In this document: piece by piece, positions 1-20,111 of the stretch | Layout: each line of letters opens with the position of its first letter | Position numbering within the stretch: position 1 is the first letter of the stretch | Source of the DNA: Leuctra nigra | Lineage: Eukaryota; Arthropoda; Insecta; Plecoptera; Leuctridae | DNA: 64,000 nucleotides | NCBI GenBank assembly: GCA_934045905.1 | Contig: OW203771.1 | Location: 19,848,069 to 19,912,068 of the forward strand | Reading direction: 5' to 3' | The notes under the pieces: model-generated | Told to the model about the DNA's origin: nothing | Seen by the model: the letters and a program-made list of their open reading frames with translations, nothing else | Databases searched by the model: none | Made by a program: the position numbers and the translations under genes

Positions 1-188
1 GTGCAATGTTGTGAAAACTGCGTGCGTGAGTGTGCCAGACAAATCAAATTTATTTCGTGGGTGAGTGAACAATTACTACGCGTTTCTTTCTAATCACAAT
101 TTATAATAGTATATCACCTTTTTCAATCTTTAAACTGTCAATTATTATCTCCAGTTAATGATTTGAAGTTTAACATATTCTGATAATG

Positions 189-209
189 CTCTCTCTCTCT
201 CTCTCTCTC
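189..209. repeat. (CT)n microsatellite
   Basis: A pure CT dinucleotide run lies about 630 bases upstream of the amylase start. The surrounding 1-660 is AT-rich and shows no open frame or recognisable gene. Confidence 0.9.
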
Positions 210-699
210 AACGACGTCCAATCTTTCTCTGCACAATATGTTTGTACACTTTTTAAGATGTTTACCAGTACTTGAGTCGGAGAAGATAACACACTTATTA
301 TTAGTCTAAGATGCAAATTCGCGCACTTAATATAATATTTTGCACTCATGACGATTTCTCATAACATTCACTATCCTGTTTAGCTATAGAAGATGATGCC
401 TCTTCATTTAAGTGATGATTTAATGACTATTAACGAGACCGTACCCTTCAACTACATATATATCTCAGAGCTATAAGGCCTGAAGTCCATTTTATCGATG
501 TTGTTTTGCACACTTTTGGAGTTCTGTAATCAAGCTCTAACAATTACTATTTGACTGATGGCAACAAATAAAGTATTCCACAATGACCTCATATGAGCAC
601 AAAGCATCAAAGCACAAATATGATTAGAAGAAGGCAGGACTACGGGTTTTTAAATCGTTTCAATTGCCTTCCGACCTTCTACTTCTGAGGCACAGAACT

Positions 700-808
700 T
701 ATATAAAAGTTTATATAACTCCCACTCCACACGATTGCCTTATCACCGATGTGATAAGATGCAATACGCGCTACATGCAACCGTGTATATAACGCCTGGA
801 CTTATCAG
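700..808 (+). promoter_or_regulatory. Candidate core promoter of the amylase gene (two TATA boxes)
   Basis: Two TATA-like boxes precede the amylase start: TATATAAAAG near 700-709 and TATATAA at 786-792, with a TCAG initiator-like site at 805-808. The second would leave a very short leader before the ATG at 843; the first would place transcription start near 730. Spacing from the second box to TCAG is only about 20 bases, shorter than the usual 30, so which box is used is unresolved. Confidence 0.5.
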
Positions 809-842
809 ACTGCTTGCGAGTACACACTCAGCAGTGTGGACG

Positions 843-8603
<7,761 letters not shown>

Positions 8604-10230
8604 CTGTGAAGGCCAAAGTAGCAACAAGAAGAAGACCATCAAGCATAAAATAGAACAATTGTTTTAAACTGCTTTCCATGTAACAATATGATCCAAATAT
8701 AATTATCTGAAAATACAATTAATGACAAGTGTTTGACTCTAAACCTTTCTCCCCACCATGAACACTAAATCGCATTGTGTTCAATGTGTACTTATTGCTA
8801 ATTATTCCTCATCATTCATTAACTAAGTGAAGTTCTTTGGGTTCAGTCCTTCAGTCTGCTAGTCGTCATACATTTGTACCACGTGACTAAACATATAAAA
8901 CACGAAATTGGCCAAACTATTGCATATAAGAGGATGATAATGTATTTTCCTCATTCCATAAGTGATTCTTCAACCCACTTGACCTTTTTCGCATCCAATA
9001 TTTTTTTTGTCCCGAAAATTTGTATTGTTGTTGCTTAAAAAATCGTATAGAGAGACCGCAATTTTCACTCTACAGACTTGCAGGTGGACTCGTTGTCTTC
9101 GTTATGAATAGGCGAAGAGATAACTATGTTTCTTTTTGTCAATAACTTGACCTGGCCACATGCACCAATCAATATGTTCAATGATTCCATGTATAATGTT
9201 CCATGTAGAAGTTTAAAAAAATTAGAGTTTATGATTATTTTTGTAACTGTAATCCCACAAAATGTTTGACCATGCGTATTTTTTTACTCTCCTTTGTTTG
9301 AATGTCATAATATCTCCAATAATATCAAGATAGTAAACGAAGATACGGAGCAAGTTCGCTTGCACTCGGCGATACGGGGTTACATTCCTGACGGTGATTT
9401 CGTCGATTCTTTTAGAAAGTAGACAAATGTTGGGAAGGTTCCCTGCTAATAGATCACGTCCACCTCCTTCCCATCGTCTGTCCTTTCATCAGGTAACATA
9501 GTCTCCCAATCGTCATCATACTCAATCATCAATTAGTATTTGATGAACTTTGAAAGAAGATAACTTCTACTTTGTAAAATATAGTAAACAAATTATTAGT
9601 CTTGCCTTGACCATCACCTTTAGAAAGCGTCATTTTTCAAATCAACACCAGTTTATTTTCTAGACACTTGATTAGATTTACGTGCCGTCTTCTTACGGAC
9701 ATGGGCGTACAGTCAGGTTCAATACAGTGGCCTCATCATGAGGGTCTTCACTACCTGTCACGCATTACAAATTAATGAGATTTGAAATTGCCAGAGGATT
9801 TTATAATACCTATTGGTGGTAAGAAAGAGAATGATCGTGACAAAATTGAAAACAATAATACTTCATTATTTAGGTTTGAATCCTTCTATTAGTTAGGGTA
9901 TTAATGTGTGTGCCCTAACTATTCCCGCCAAAATGAGTTATAGTTAAATTACATGATATTCAAAGACTGACAAAATGGAATACAAAATTACCAAATCAAA
10001 ATTTTGAATAGTGTTCCGCCACTATTAAAATGCACTTTGTTTTATTTGTTTTACTTCAAATTTTCAATGACATATTTTTTCTCATAATTTTTCATAATTA
10101 TTCTGTGACGCACAGAATACAATAAAATACATCCATATTGTATTGAAATATGAGCCACTCAATCAACATGGAAGTATCTGTTTTAAATTTGAACTTTTTT
10201 TTTTTTTTACATTTTATTTATTATAAACAG
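8604..10230. other. Amylase 3' region and intergenic sequence
   Basis: No gene is visible. AT-rich, with a few homopolymer runs. A stretch around 9580-9720 resembles 22230-22340, upstream of the Gly/His-rich gene (shared text AAATTATTAG, TTGCC, TGACCAT and ACTTGAT), so a weak dispersed repeat may be present. Confidence 0.5.
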
Positions 10231-11808
10231 GTTTTTTTTTTTTTTTTTTTTTTTTTACAATATTCTTTATTGGTTGTACACAAGGTAAACAGAAAATACA
10301 CTAATAAAAAACATAAGTACAAGAAATAAAGAATTGTCGCTCACAATCACCGCAAAACTGGCATCAGGACGCCAGTTTAACTGCGGAGTTAACAAATAAT
10401 AATAGGTTTTCCGACATGATTAAATATTTTACACTATATTACATATTATATTACAAGGAAGAATACACAAAGGGGAAAACAATGCACAGATATATTTCAA
10501 AGTGCGTGGGGTACCGATCAATCAGTTGTGTAAATTTTTTCTAGTTTGTGGGCCAAATATTTTTTAAGTTCGTATTTCAAAATAATATATTTTTCAATGT
10601 TCCTTAAATAAATCGGGAGTTCGTTAAATAATGTTGGAATTATATATTGGAGTTGACGCTGTCCATGTTTATTATTATATCGCGGAATTTTGTAAACGCC
10701 TACACACCTAGCTCTAGTATGTGTAGCAGTTGTCTCTATTATTTTAAAGTTATTAGAAAAATAAAAATTTATCAGGAGTTTAAATTCAAAAAGTAATGTT
10801 ATTGGCAACGTGCGACAAAAATTGAAAATATTATAATCATTTTTAATTATGTCTAACTTAATTGCAGGGATCATGTTCAATAAAATTCTTCTCTGCAGAG
10901 TGTATACCTGCTGGACATATGTTTGTGATGCGTTACCCCACGCAACTAGACCATAACCTATAATTGATTCAACCAAGGCAAAGTAAACTGAGCGCAAGAT
11001 ATGAAATGGCAAGATATATTTTAAGTTGTACATTATGTAAACGCATCTGCGAAGTTTCTTACATATGGAAGATATTTGGGGTCTCCAAGTGAAGTTTTTG
11101 TCTAATGTTATCCCAAGATATTTAATTTGTTGCACACTTTCAGCTGTTGGACATTGACAATTCGCCTGGACAGGACACTGATGCAAGCACTCATGGGAGT
11201 GACAAATAACTCTAACTTCATGATTCCTGTCTGAGTTGAATGGTGAACATATGTGCATCAGTTTAGTTTTATCGGCATTTATGGTTAGTTCTTTATCGTG
11301 GGTCCATTTCAAAATATTATCTAAATCTTCTTGCAAGTTGTCATTAACTGTTTTCAAAGATTTATGAGAAGATAGAAGTAAAATGTCATCCGCATATAGA
11401 TATATCGCACAATTTTTTATGATCTTTACGACGTTATTATTGTATATCAAGAATAAGGTAGGTCCTAAAACCGAACCTTGCGGAACACCAATGTTGCATG
11501 ACTTTGTTTCACTTCTACTTGATCCTGTATTTACGAAAAATTCTCTGTCCCTGAGGTAACTAATGAACCAAGATAGCAAATTCCCTCTGATACCGATATT
11601 TTCTAACGTTTCAATGAGTTTAATATGGTTTATCGTATCGAAAGCTTTGGATAGATCTATGAATAAAGCCAGAATATGGTTTATATTATTTAAATTATTA
11701 TTAATATCATCACATAGTGACAGAAAAAGATCCGATGTACTTTTACCCTTTCTAAATCCGTACTGATTATCCGAAATTATTTTAAATTCTTCGAGATATT
11801 CAGACTAG
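10231..11808 (-). mobile_element. LINE1: 5'-truncated non-LTR retrotransposon with 3' poly-A
   Basis: The - strand carries an open frame from a TAG just above 11805 down to the stop at 10518, then a 3' untranslated part ending in a poly-A tail, seen as poly-T at about 10231-10255. The element starts inside the reverse transcriptase domain, the usual result of incomplete target-primed reverse transcription. Confidence 0.85.
10518..11808 (-). pseudogene. Reverse transcriptase fragment of LINE1
   Basis: The open - strand frame starts within the polymerase with QYGFRKGKSTSD, then LSKAFDTINH, GVPQGSVLGP and the catalytic YADD (LYADDILLL), followed by the C-terminal thumb and tail with RARCVGVYKIPRYNNKHG. 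These are conserved blocks of jockey/CR1-type non-LTR reverse transcriptases. The palm Asp residues are intact, but the endonuclease and the first reverse transcriptase blocks are missing. It is closely related to LINE2 (both have HICSPFN and NKHGxRxLQY). It is a dead 5'-truncated copy. Confidence 0.85.
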
Positions 11809-11829
11809 GATATAGAGATATTCAGATAT

Positions 11830-12368
11830 AGTCAGACTAGGCCACATAGCCATGACTGGCTAGCCTGTGGCAATACATAATTCAATAAACCATAATAAAT
11901 CATAAAGAAATACAGCATCAATATTGCAGACATAATTAATTAATTCAATAAACAATACAAATTCATAAGAAATACAGGATTTTATTACAAAGTATTTACC
12001 AAACGTAATTGAGTTGTATAGGAAAAATAACATTAATAATAATAATAATCATCTGAATCATAATAATAATAACATATTCAATTAATGATCTCTATTTATC
12101 AACCAATCTTTGATTTCCTTTTTAATAATAACATATTTAATAAAAACGCACATCCCTTCATATTAATAACATATTTATCGAACTGTTTCAAAACCGGGGG
12201 AATGATATTAAAAATAGTAGGGATCGTATATTGAAGCCGCCTTTTGCCATGTTTATTTGTGTAACCTGGCACCTTCAGTGTTCCCTTTTCCTTTGCTCTC
12301 GTATTTACTTCATGATCGTATAATATTTTATATTCATCGTCAAAGTAATACCGTATAATTAATTTATA
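11830..12368 (-). pseudogene. LINE2 piece 5: C-terminal coding end and 3' untranslated region
   Basis: On the - strand, 12368 down to about 12090 translates as KLIIRYYFDDEYKILYD, then NTRAKEKG, VPGYTNKHGKRRLQYTIPT and IPPVLKQFDKYVIN. This matches the tail of LINE1. The rest, to about 11830, is probably its 3' untranslated region. It is separated from the polymerase piece at 14842-16206 by the nested F2 insertion. Confidence 0.75.
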
Positions 12369-14841
12369 CTAGGAAAACGCTCAGTGTAACGCGTTGATGA
12401 GCGAGCAACCTTTGTAACCGGAAAGGGTTACACAACGCACAGAAAACATATACAACCATATTGAATTGATTATGATCAGTGCTCGAAGGAGGGGTACGAT
12501 ATTAGATGAGGGTCCAGTTTCCAGAATTACACTGACAACCATTGTCATGTCATTAGTTAGATTAGTCTTTTACCTTGATGAAACAACTAAATTAAATAAT
12601 GAATTTTACTGTATCTTGTAGTGGATGTTCATAGTTCACAGTTATGCTTGAAATATGCAGTCAAAAGATAACCATGAAATACGAGTAAATTATCTAAAAT
12701 TACGTAAATTTCCAAGAATATCTGATTTTAAGCATTCCGTTTTTTCTGAGAAGTAACGATATGAAATCAAATGTGTAAAGAAGTACCGGTATATCATACC
12801 GTCCCATACCGGCCTTCTTCGAGCACTGATTATGATATCAACTTAAAAGTAGGTATTATGCTTTTCATCGAAACTTTAAAATAGCATCTAAGCACCTGGT
12901 TCATAAAGCAAATCAGAATCAATTCAATTGGCACTGGAAAACATTCATTTCGATACTTCATTACTGACAGATATTACTAGGAAAACGCTCAGTGTAACGC
13001 GTTGATGAGCGAGCACGGGTACGTGCAAATTCTCGAACCGGAAATGCGTACACAACGCACAGAAAACATATACATCCATATGGAATTGATTATGATATCA
13101 ACTTAAAAGTGTATGCTTTTCATCGAAACTTTAAAATAGCATCTAAGCACCTGGTTCATAAAGCAAATCAGAATCAATTTTCAATTGGCACTGGAAAACA
13201 TTCATTTCGATACTTCATTACTGACAGATATTAAAAATGTAAATAACTTCATACGTTCTTAACTGATTGGGATGAAATTTTGTAAAATAAGAGACAATAT
13301 TGGTCTTAATGATCATGCAAAATATGAGTTTGATCAGAATTATCGAAGACCGTTTTCATTTTTCAGCCTATCAGGAGATATTTATTTAAATTTTAACCAA
13401 TGAATCTGAGTAACGCGTTGATGAGCGAGCACGGATACGCGCAACACCTCGAACCGAAATTCTGTCTATCGAAAATGTCATTAAAAGCCAATAATTCTAA
13501 AATTTCGCCACAGATTTGTATAGAAATCTCAAAACATTCCTAAAATATTGGTCCAAATAACCATGCAAAGCTTTAAGTTGATCAATTGAACCTTTATGAT
13601 TGTACTGTTCCGTGTTAATTTTCAAAAATCACAGGATCTCCTTCAAAAAATATACCTGAGACCACTCATATGATATAAGTGTGTCTACACAATATCAGAT
13701 CGACTGTTGAACGGTCATTATCAGTTTCATTTGCGTTTGAAAGTTTCTGCTCTAACTACCTTGCCTTGAACTGAAGAGTCGAAGTCGCCGTGAATTTGAC
13801 AGCCAACACGCTAATAGTCCGTTAAATGTCAATAACGTTTGGATTTAAACACAGATTAGTATGAAAATTGTCAAAAATGCAGATAATGTTGGACCCAACC
13901 ATCATGCGAAGTTATAAGTTGATCGTTCAATCGGTTATAGTTTAAATTTCTAAAAACACAGGAAAGATGGTTTTAAATTTTAACCAATGGGAGGATTTGG
14001 CTGAAACTTTGTTTGATTGGGTACAATGTTGGGGGTAATGACTTGTCAAAATTTCAATTTGATCAAAACAACCAATCGAAAGTTAATTTTTTTTAAATTT
14101 GAACCAATCAATGGATTTCAAAAAAATTAGGGTCTGCAACAATCAGAAATGTTACGTACATGTGTGCAAAATTTCAGCTCGATCGAAGAAAAACTCTGAC
14201 CTGTATATCGTCAGTAACAGAAAAAAACAAAAAAAAAACAAAAAAAAAAACAGAGGTCCGTGCCAAAAGAGCCAAATGGAGACGCTCGCTTCGCTCGCTC
14301 AAAAAATGTCAATAAATTCATACGTTCTTAACTGATTGGGATGAAATTTTGTAAAATAAGAGACAATATTGGTCTTCATGATCATGCAAAATATGAGTTT
14401 GATCAGAATTATCGAAGACCGTTTTCATTTTTCAGCCTATCAGGAGATATTTATTTAAATTTTAACCAATGAATGGATTTCAAAAAAAATTATGGTGTGC
14501 AAACAGAGAAGGTTGGTTTTACATGTGTGCAAAATTTCAGCTCGATCAAAGAAAAACTCTGACCTGTATAGCCAAAATATGAGTTTGATCAGATTTGTCG
14601 AAGACCATTTTCACTGTTCAACCTATCAGGAGATGTTTATTTAAATTTTAACCAATCAGTAGATATCAAAAAAATTAGGGTCTGCAACGCCCAGAGAATG
14701 TCCAAACACGTGTGCAAAATTTCAGCTCGATCGAAGAAAAACTCTGACCTGTATATCGTCAGTAACAGAAAAAAAAAAAACAAAAAAAACAGAGGTCCGT
14801 GCCAAATGAGCCAAAAGGAGACGCTCGCTTCGCTCGCTCAA
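12369..14841 (-). mobile_element. F2 copy b, outer element, inserted in LINE2
   Basis: In + strand view it starts CTAGGAAAACGCTC, preceded by A, and ends GCTTCGCTCGCTCAA. The LINE2 frame resumes on both sides, which fixes the limits. The outer copy is itself split by an inner F2 (12977-14302): its sequence at 12826-12976 continues at 14303. The inner copy carries the same region unbroken around 13083-13350 and so shows the empty site. Confidence 0.75.
12977..14302 (-). mobile_element. F2 copy b, inner element, inserted in outer F2
   Basis: Starts CTAGGAAAACGCTCAG and ends CGCTTCGCTCGCTCAA. Around 13408-13450 it contains a second partial 3' end (GTAACGCGTTGATGAGCGAG) lacking CTAG, so this copy has internal duplication or another nested fragment. 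It encodes no protein; short frames ending in polylysine come from A-rich tracts. Confidence 0.7.
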
Positions 14842-16206
14842 CAAGAAAATATAAAAAATGTTAAGGAAATTCAACTATACAAAAAAACTATCATTTTTAA
14901 AATTAAATTTCATCTTCACATAATTTGGCGTTATAATATTAATAATTCTTTTCTGTACCATAAAAATCCTCTGCAAATGCACATCAGACGCATTACCCCA
15001 TGCCAATACCCCATACGTCATAATTGACTCAACCAGCGCATAATACATTTTTTTTATTAATCGCAATGACAAAATATCGTTTAAATTATATAATCTATAT
15101 GCACATATACGCAATTTATTACACAGAACATTAATATGAGGGCGCCAAGTAAAATGTAAGTGATATATTAAGTGATATTATTTGATGTATTAATTAATTA
15201 TTTGTAGCTGGCAGTAGGGCACACAGTGTTACGGGGTTCACCCTACTCCTGCTGCCAGCAAATGCACAGTGTGTGTTTGAAAAATAATAAATAAATAGTC
15301 AAACCCAAATAAACATGAGTTTCAGCGGTCTCAATTTTAGTCACACAAAGACAACTACCTTCCAACATATTATTATGAATACAACTATTGGAATGAAAAG
15401 TAATGTCAATCATAGAATTCTTTTGTATTAAAAGGAGAACATATATGTAATATTTTTGTTTTGCTAGAATTAATCACCAGACCACTATCATGAGTCCAAC
15501 AAATTAATTTATTGAAAATGATCTGAAGTTCCATTTCTGCCATTTCTAAACTTTTATTAGCTACTAAAAGAACGGTATCATCTGCAAACATAAATATCTT
15601 TGTGTCATGTAGTAATTTAAATACATAATTTACATAGATTATATACAAAATTGGGCCAAGGTTAGACCCTTGAGGGACTCCCAGTAACACGTCTTTATAA
15701 TAACTAAAAGAATTTGACACCTTGACTATAATCATTCGATTATTTAAATAATTCTTAAACCAATTCAATAATGGTCCCCTTATCCCAATAGTCTCCAAAA
15801 TTTGAATTAACTTTTTGTGATTAATGGTATCAAATGCCTTCGAAAAATCAAAGAACAACGCAATTATATTGAAATTTTTGTCAAGGTTCAAATTAATATA
15901 TTCGGAAAATAATAGCAATAGGTCAGTTGTACTTTTTCCTTTTTGAAAACCAAATTGCATATTATCAATTATATCAAACTTTTTAAGGTAATCCGTTAGC
16001 TTTTTGACTAAAATTTTCTCCATTATTTTCTCAACTGTTGGCAACAATGATATTGGCCTGTAATTTGTTAACAATAAATTATCTCCTTTCTTAAATATTG
16101 GTCTAACTACTGACAATTTCATTGCATCAGGCACTACACCGGTCTTTAATGATAAGTTTATGAGATGAGTTAACACAGGACTAATTTCAGTACACAAATA
16201 TTTAAT
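14842..16206 (-). pseudogene. LINE2 piece 4: reverse transcriptase domain
   Basis: The 15406-16206 part translates on the - strand into [84 protein letters not shown] and MFADDTVLL, followed by HICSPFN. The thumb region continues, in another frame, at 14875-15114 (RICAYRLYNLNDIL, ALVESIMTYGVLAWGNAS). The frame break is near 15115-15405, where a small inverted repeat (GCTGGCAG at 15208, CTGCCAGC at 15252) may be an insertion. Non-functional. Confidence 0.85.
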
Positions 16207-18557
16207 CTAGTGGAGCGGTCGCTCCACCCAGCCAAGTCGTACTATACACTCACAGTCACTCAACATACCGTAAATGCCTAATAAACTGAGGAGCAGACCA
16301 AACACTTTTACTGTAAGCAACAACATGGCATTTTCGGCCTACTGGATCTCAAAATTGGTAAATCTCACATTGTTGCGAAATATCTTAATTTCGAGCTATG
16401 GCCCACCCCACTACATATACCAAATTTGGGAACAATAGGTTATGCCATTTGCGCGCTAGAGGACCGAGAAAACAGTGAAATTTCACCACTTTCTGATTCT
16501 GAAGATGATGATGATTCTGATGATATCACGAAACGTCGCTATCACCGCCACAGCCTAAACGGCTGAACCGATCGACCTGAAATTTTTACCACATGTGCAC
16601 TTTTGGCGTCTGAGGTGCCTTTTTATAAAACCAACCGGAAGCCGCCATTTTGAAACCGGAAGTGACGTCATAACTCAAAAACGTCTGGACCGATTAGAAC
16701 GAAATTAGCGCCATTCGATTTAGATGGTCATCTATATGAAGTATCAATAAAAAAAATATTATTTTCTTATTTTCTAAACCGGAAGTGACGTCATAAATAC
16801 GCAATATTTAACTTATTTCAACAAATTATACTTAAAATACGTACATAATTAACTTACATTGTAACATAGACAATACAATTTATATATTCAAGGTAGCAGT
16901 GTTCTCGGCCGCCATTCCTGAAACCGGAAGTGACGTCATATATCTAAAACGCCTGTACCGATTGCAACTGAACTAGCTCCTGCGTATTCATTCTGCTATT
17001 TATTTGAAAAATCAATTGTGAAAAATGAATAAATAAATTAATGGTACCGGAAATGGCGGCAGGAACCACTAAATGAAACCGGAAGTGACGTCATATATTA
17101 CAAACGGCATGACCGATTTTACGGAAATATAGGGATTAGGAATTCAGATGGTCGTTCATGAAGGTATCAACTAGATAAAACTAGATTGTTTTCTTATTAC
17201 CTATACCGGAATTCGGCCGCTATTTCAAAACCGGAAGTGACGTCATGTATCGAAAACGGCTGGATCGATTATAACAAAACTTAAGCTATTCTTCTTGGAT
17301 AATCATTTTCATCTTATACCAAACGCAACTTTTCATAGTAACCAAATCGGTTGAGGCGTATTTTTTTAAAGAAATTAGTCCCTGCTCGGACATGTGCTAC
17401 AAGCTGTATGAATAAACTAACAAAAGAAGTGATATCCCAGAAAAAACACTCCGTGTAAAAATACCAGCCAAGTCTCTTTAACTATAAAAAAAAATAGAAG
17501 AAATCTAAAAATTCAGCACTGAAAAGGAGTGATATCAAAAAAGGAGCCAAGTCAACGAATTTTCCAAATTTTAATCGTACCATTGAAATAAAAATATCAA
17601 CCCCCGAGAAATACTTAAAAAAAGGACTTGGCGCATCGTTTTTTTAAAGACATTTTTCTATTCTTAAGCTTAAGCCACTCACATACTACGTAGTTCAGAA
17701 ATGCCTAGAAAAATTGGGACAAAACTTTCAAATTAAATATTGAACATTCTGTAAAATATTTTAAATTTAAATATAAGTACGCAAAGAAACATAGCATTGT
17801 CTTACAAGCAATAAATACAGAACAGTTGTGTTTGATTGGTAGGTACCTATAGTTTTGTGGGTACATCAACATACCTACTACAGCATTATACTTTGAACCT
17901 TCTCGCCGTGTAATTAATTGCTATTAATTAACATTTTATACCAAAAAAATTCATAAATTACATAACGTATTACTTTAGATAAAAATCTAGTCAGTAATTA
18001 TTTGAGCAGCATGGCTCAGTGCACTAGTCACTTATACAAATCTCATTGACGGCCTTCTTGTAATGAGCGCTTTCGCTATTTCCCTCAGTCACGATATTGA
18101 GAAGTATGATTGATTAATATGACCCTAGAAATAGTGGCAATAACGAATAGACTAGGCCGCTTCCGTTTATTCGTGATTCGTTTATCCGTTTATTTCCTCT
18201 GAATATTGACAAAATACCAAAACTGCCAGTAGGTAAGAGTACTAGTTATATTAAAACGTAGTATGATTCGTCGATAATGAATGTGATATACTCAGGAAAA
18301 TATACTTGTAGAGTTCTTCCTATACTTTTAGGATAGAAAAGTGTCTTTAAAAAAACGATGCGCCAAGTCCTTTTTTTAAGTATTTCTCGGGGGTTGATAT
18401 TTTTATTTCAATGGTACGATAAAAATTTGGAAAATTCGTTGACTTGGCTCCTTTTTTGATATCACTCCTTTTCAGTGCTGAATTTTTAGATTTCTTCTAT
18501 TTTTTTTATAGTTAAAGAGACTTGGCTGGTATTTTTACACGGAGTGTTTTTTCTGGG
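16207..18557 (-). mobile_element. F1 copy A (long form), inserted in LINE2
   Basis: On the + strand it begins CTAGTGGAGCGG, after AT, and ends in GTGTTTTTTCTGGG. In element orientation (-), the order is palindrome, body, microsatellite, hairpin, CTAG. The palindrome arms are about 17436-17663 and 18331-18557, roughly 228 bases each, separated by a 667-base spacer shared with copy F. The body carries five units with CCGGAAGTGACGTCA (16656-17250). A short GATGATGAT run is near 16504. GTGGAGCG and CGCTCCAC form the terminal hairpin. LINE2 resumes in frame on both sides with no target duplication over 1 base. No transposase is seen. Confidence 0.8.
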
Positions 18558-18682
18558 TATCAATTACTCGAATAATATGAATCCCAGGTTGCTTATTTAC
18601 ATTCATTTCTCTTATTATCTTTTCAATTTCAAATCTGTGAATTGCTGAAATATACAATGACTGTGTTGCCTCATCACAATAT
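18558..18682 (-). pseudogene. LINE2 piece 3: linker before reverse transcriptase
   Basis: A 125-base island between F1 copies A and B. The - strand reads YCDEATQSLYISAIHRFEI, EKIIREMNVNKQPGI and RVID, the conserved stretch just before the first reverse transcriptase block of LINEs. Joining RVID to IKYLCTEISP across F1 copy A restores the usual family text. Confidence 0.8.
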
Positions 18683-20013
18683 CTAGTGGAGCGGTCGCTC
18701 CACCCAGCCAAGTCGTACTGTACACTCACACTCACTCAACATACCGTAAATGCCTAATAAAATGAGGAGCCAGACCAACTACTTTTACTGTAAGCAACAA
18801 CATGGCATTTTCGGCCTACTGGATCATAAAATTGGAAAATCTCACATTGTTGTAAAATATCTTAATTTTGAGCTATGGCCCACCCCACCACATATACCAA
18901 ATTTGGGAACAATAGGCTATACCATTTGCGAGCTAGAGGGCCGAGAAAACAGTGAAATTACACCACTTTGATCTTTAGATGATGATTCAGATGATATCAG
19001 GAAACACCGCTATCACCGCCACAGCCTAAACGGCTTAGCCGATCGATCTGAAATTTTTACCACATGTGCACTTTTGGCGTCTGAGGTGCCTTTTTATAAA
19101 ACCAACCGGTAGTCGCCATTTTGAAACCGGAAGTGACGTCATATCTCGAAAACGGCTTAACCGATCGGAATGAAACTAGCGCCAAATGATTCAGACGGTC
19201 GTCTATATGGAATATCAGTAGTTAAATTAGAGATGTACTATTACCGAAACCGGAAATGACGTCATGAAAATGAAGATCTAGATTTTAATGACCTCTTACT
19301 ACAATAACTACATATTCAGAAGGCTTATAATGATACATAACATTTATAGAAATAAATTCTAGGTTCTAATAATTTCAGTCGCCATTTTGAAAACCGGAAG
19401 TGATACCATATCTCGAAAACGGCTGGACTGATTGGAACGAAGCTTTCACAATTCTTCATGGAATATCACTTTAAGCTTAGGTATATTGAGCACCAATCAC
19501 AATTTTTCGTATTAACCAATTCGGAAATGGCGTATTTTTTAAAAGTATTTAGTCATTGTTGCTCCGATGTGTGTTACAAGTTGTGTAAATAAACTAAAAA
19601 AATAAGTGATATCCCCATAAAAAAACACTCCGTGTAAAAATACCAGCCAAGTCTCTTCAACTATAAAAAAAATTGAATAAATCTAAAAATTCAGCACTGA
19701 AAAGAAGTGATATCAAAAAATGAGCCAAGTCAAAACTTAATTTTAAAAACCAAAATATACTTGGCGCATTGTTTTTAAGGGCATTATAGGTATATTATAT
19801 GTAATTAGGTAGGTACATTTGATTTTTGGCATATGCTTCTATACTATTTATATACACGATGCGCCAAGTATATTTTGGTTTTTAAAATTAAGTTTTGACT
19901 TGGCTCATTTTTTGATATCACTACTTTTCAGTGCTGAATTTTTAGATTTATTCTATTTTTTTTATAGTTGAAGAGACTTGGCTGGTATTTTTACACGGAG
20001 TGTTTTTTAATGG
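18683..20013 (-). mobile_element. F1 copy B (short form), inserted in LINE2
   Basis: Begins CTAGTGGAGCGG after AT; palindrome arms are about 19613-19768 and 19857-20013, with an 88-base spacer. The body includes YY1-like, ETS-like and CRE-like sites at 19113-19141 and diverged versions near 19250 and 19380. Same subfamily as copies C, D and E, whose arms share CCAAAATATACTTGGCGCA. Confidence 0.8.
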
Positions 20014-20111
20014 TACACTTTTACTAGAGACAATATTACACTTGTGGCTTATATTCTCAATATCACTTATAAATGAATCAACAAATAAATTGGCAATTTT
20101 ATCAACTGTAT
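20014..20111 (-). pseudogene. LINE2 piece 2
   Basis: A 98-base island between F1 copies B and C, reading TVDKIANLFVDSFISDIEN and ISHKCNIVSSKSV on the - strand. This is the segment between endonuclease and polymerase in LINEs. The frame joins at both ends to neighbouring pieces when the F1 copies are removed. Confidence 0.75.

Noticed and set aside
735..842. In-frame N-terminal extension of amylase (ATG at 759)
   Set aside because: It would bury the signal peptide behind 28 residues and overlaps the second TATA box; ATG 843 gives a normal secreted amylase.
14099..15027. Small lysine-rich open frames
   Set aside because: They cover A-rich tracts of F2 elements and repeat in several F2 copies in the same way.
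17436..18557. F1 palindrome as a separate terminal-inverted-repeat transposon
   Set aside because: In three independent insertions into LINE2, one arm ends exactly at the host junction while the other continues into the F1 body, so the palindrome is part of F1.
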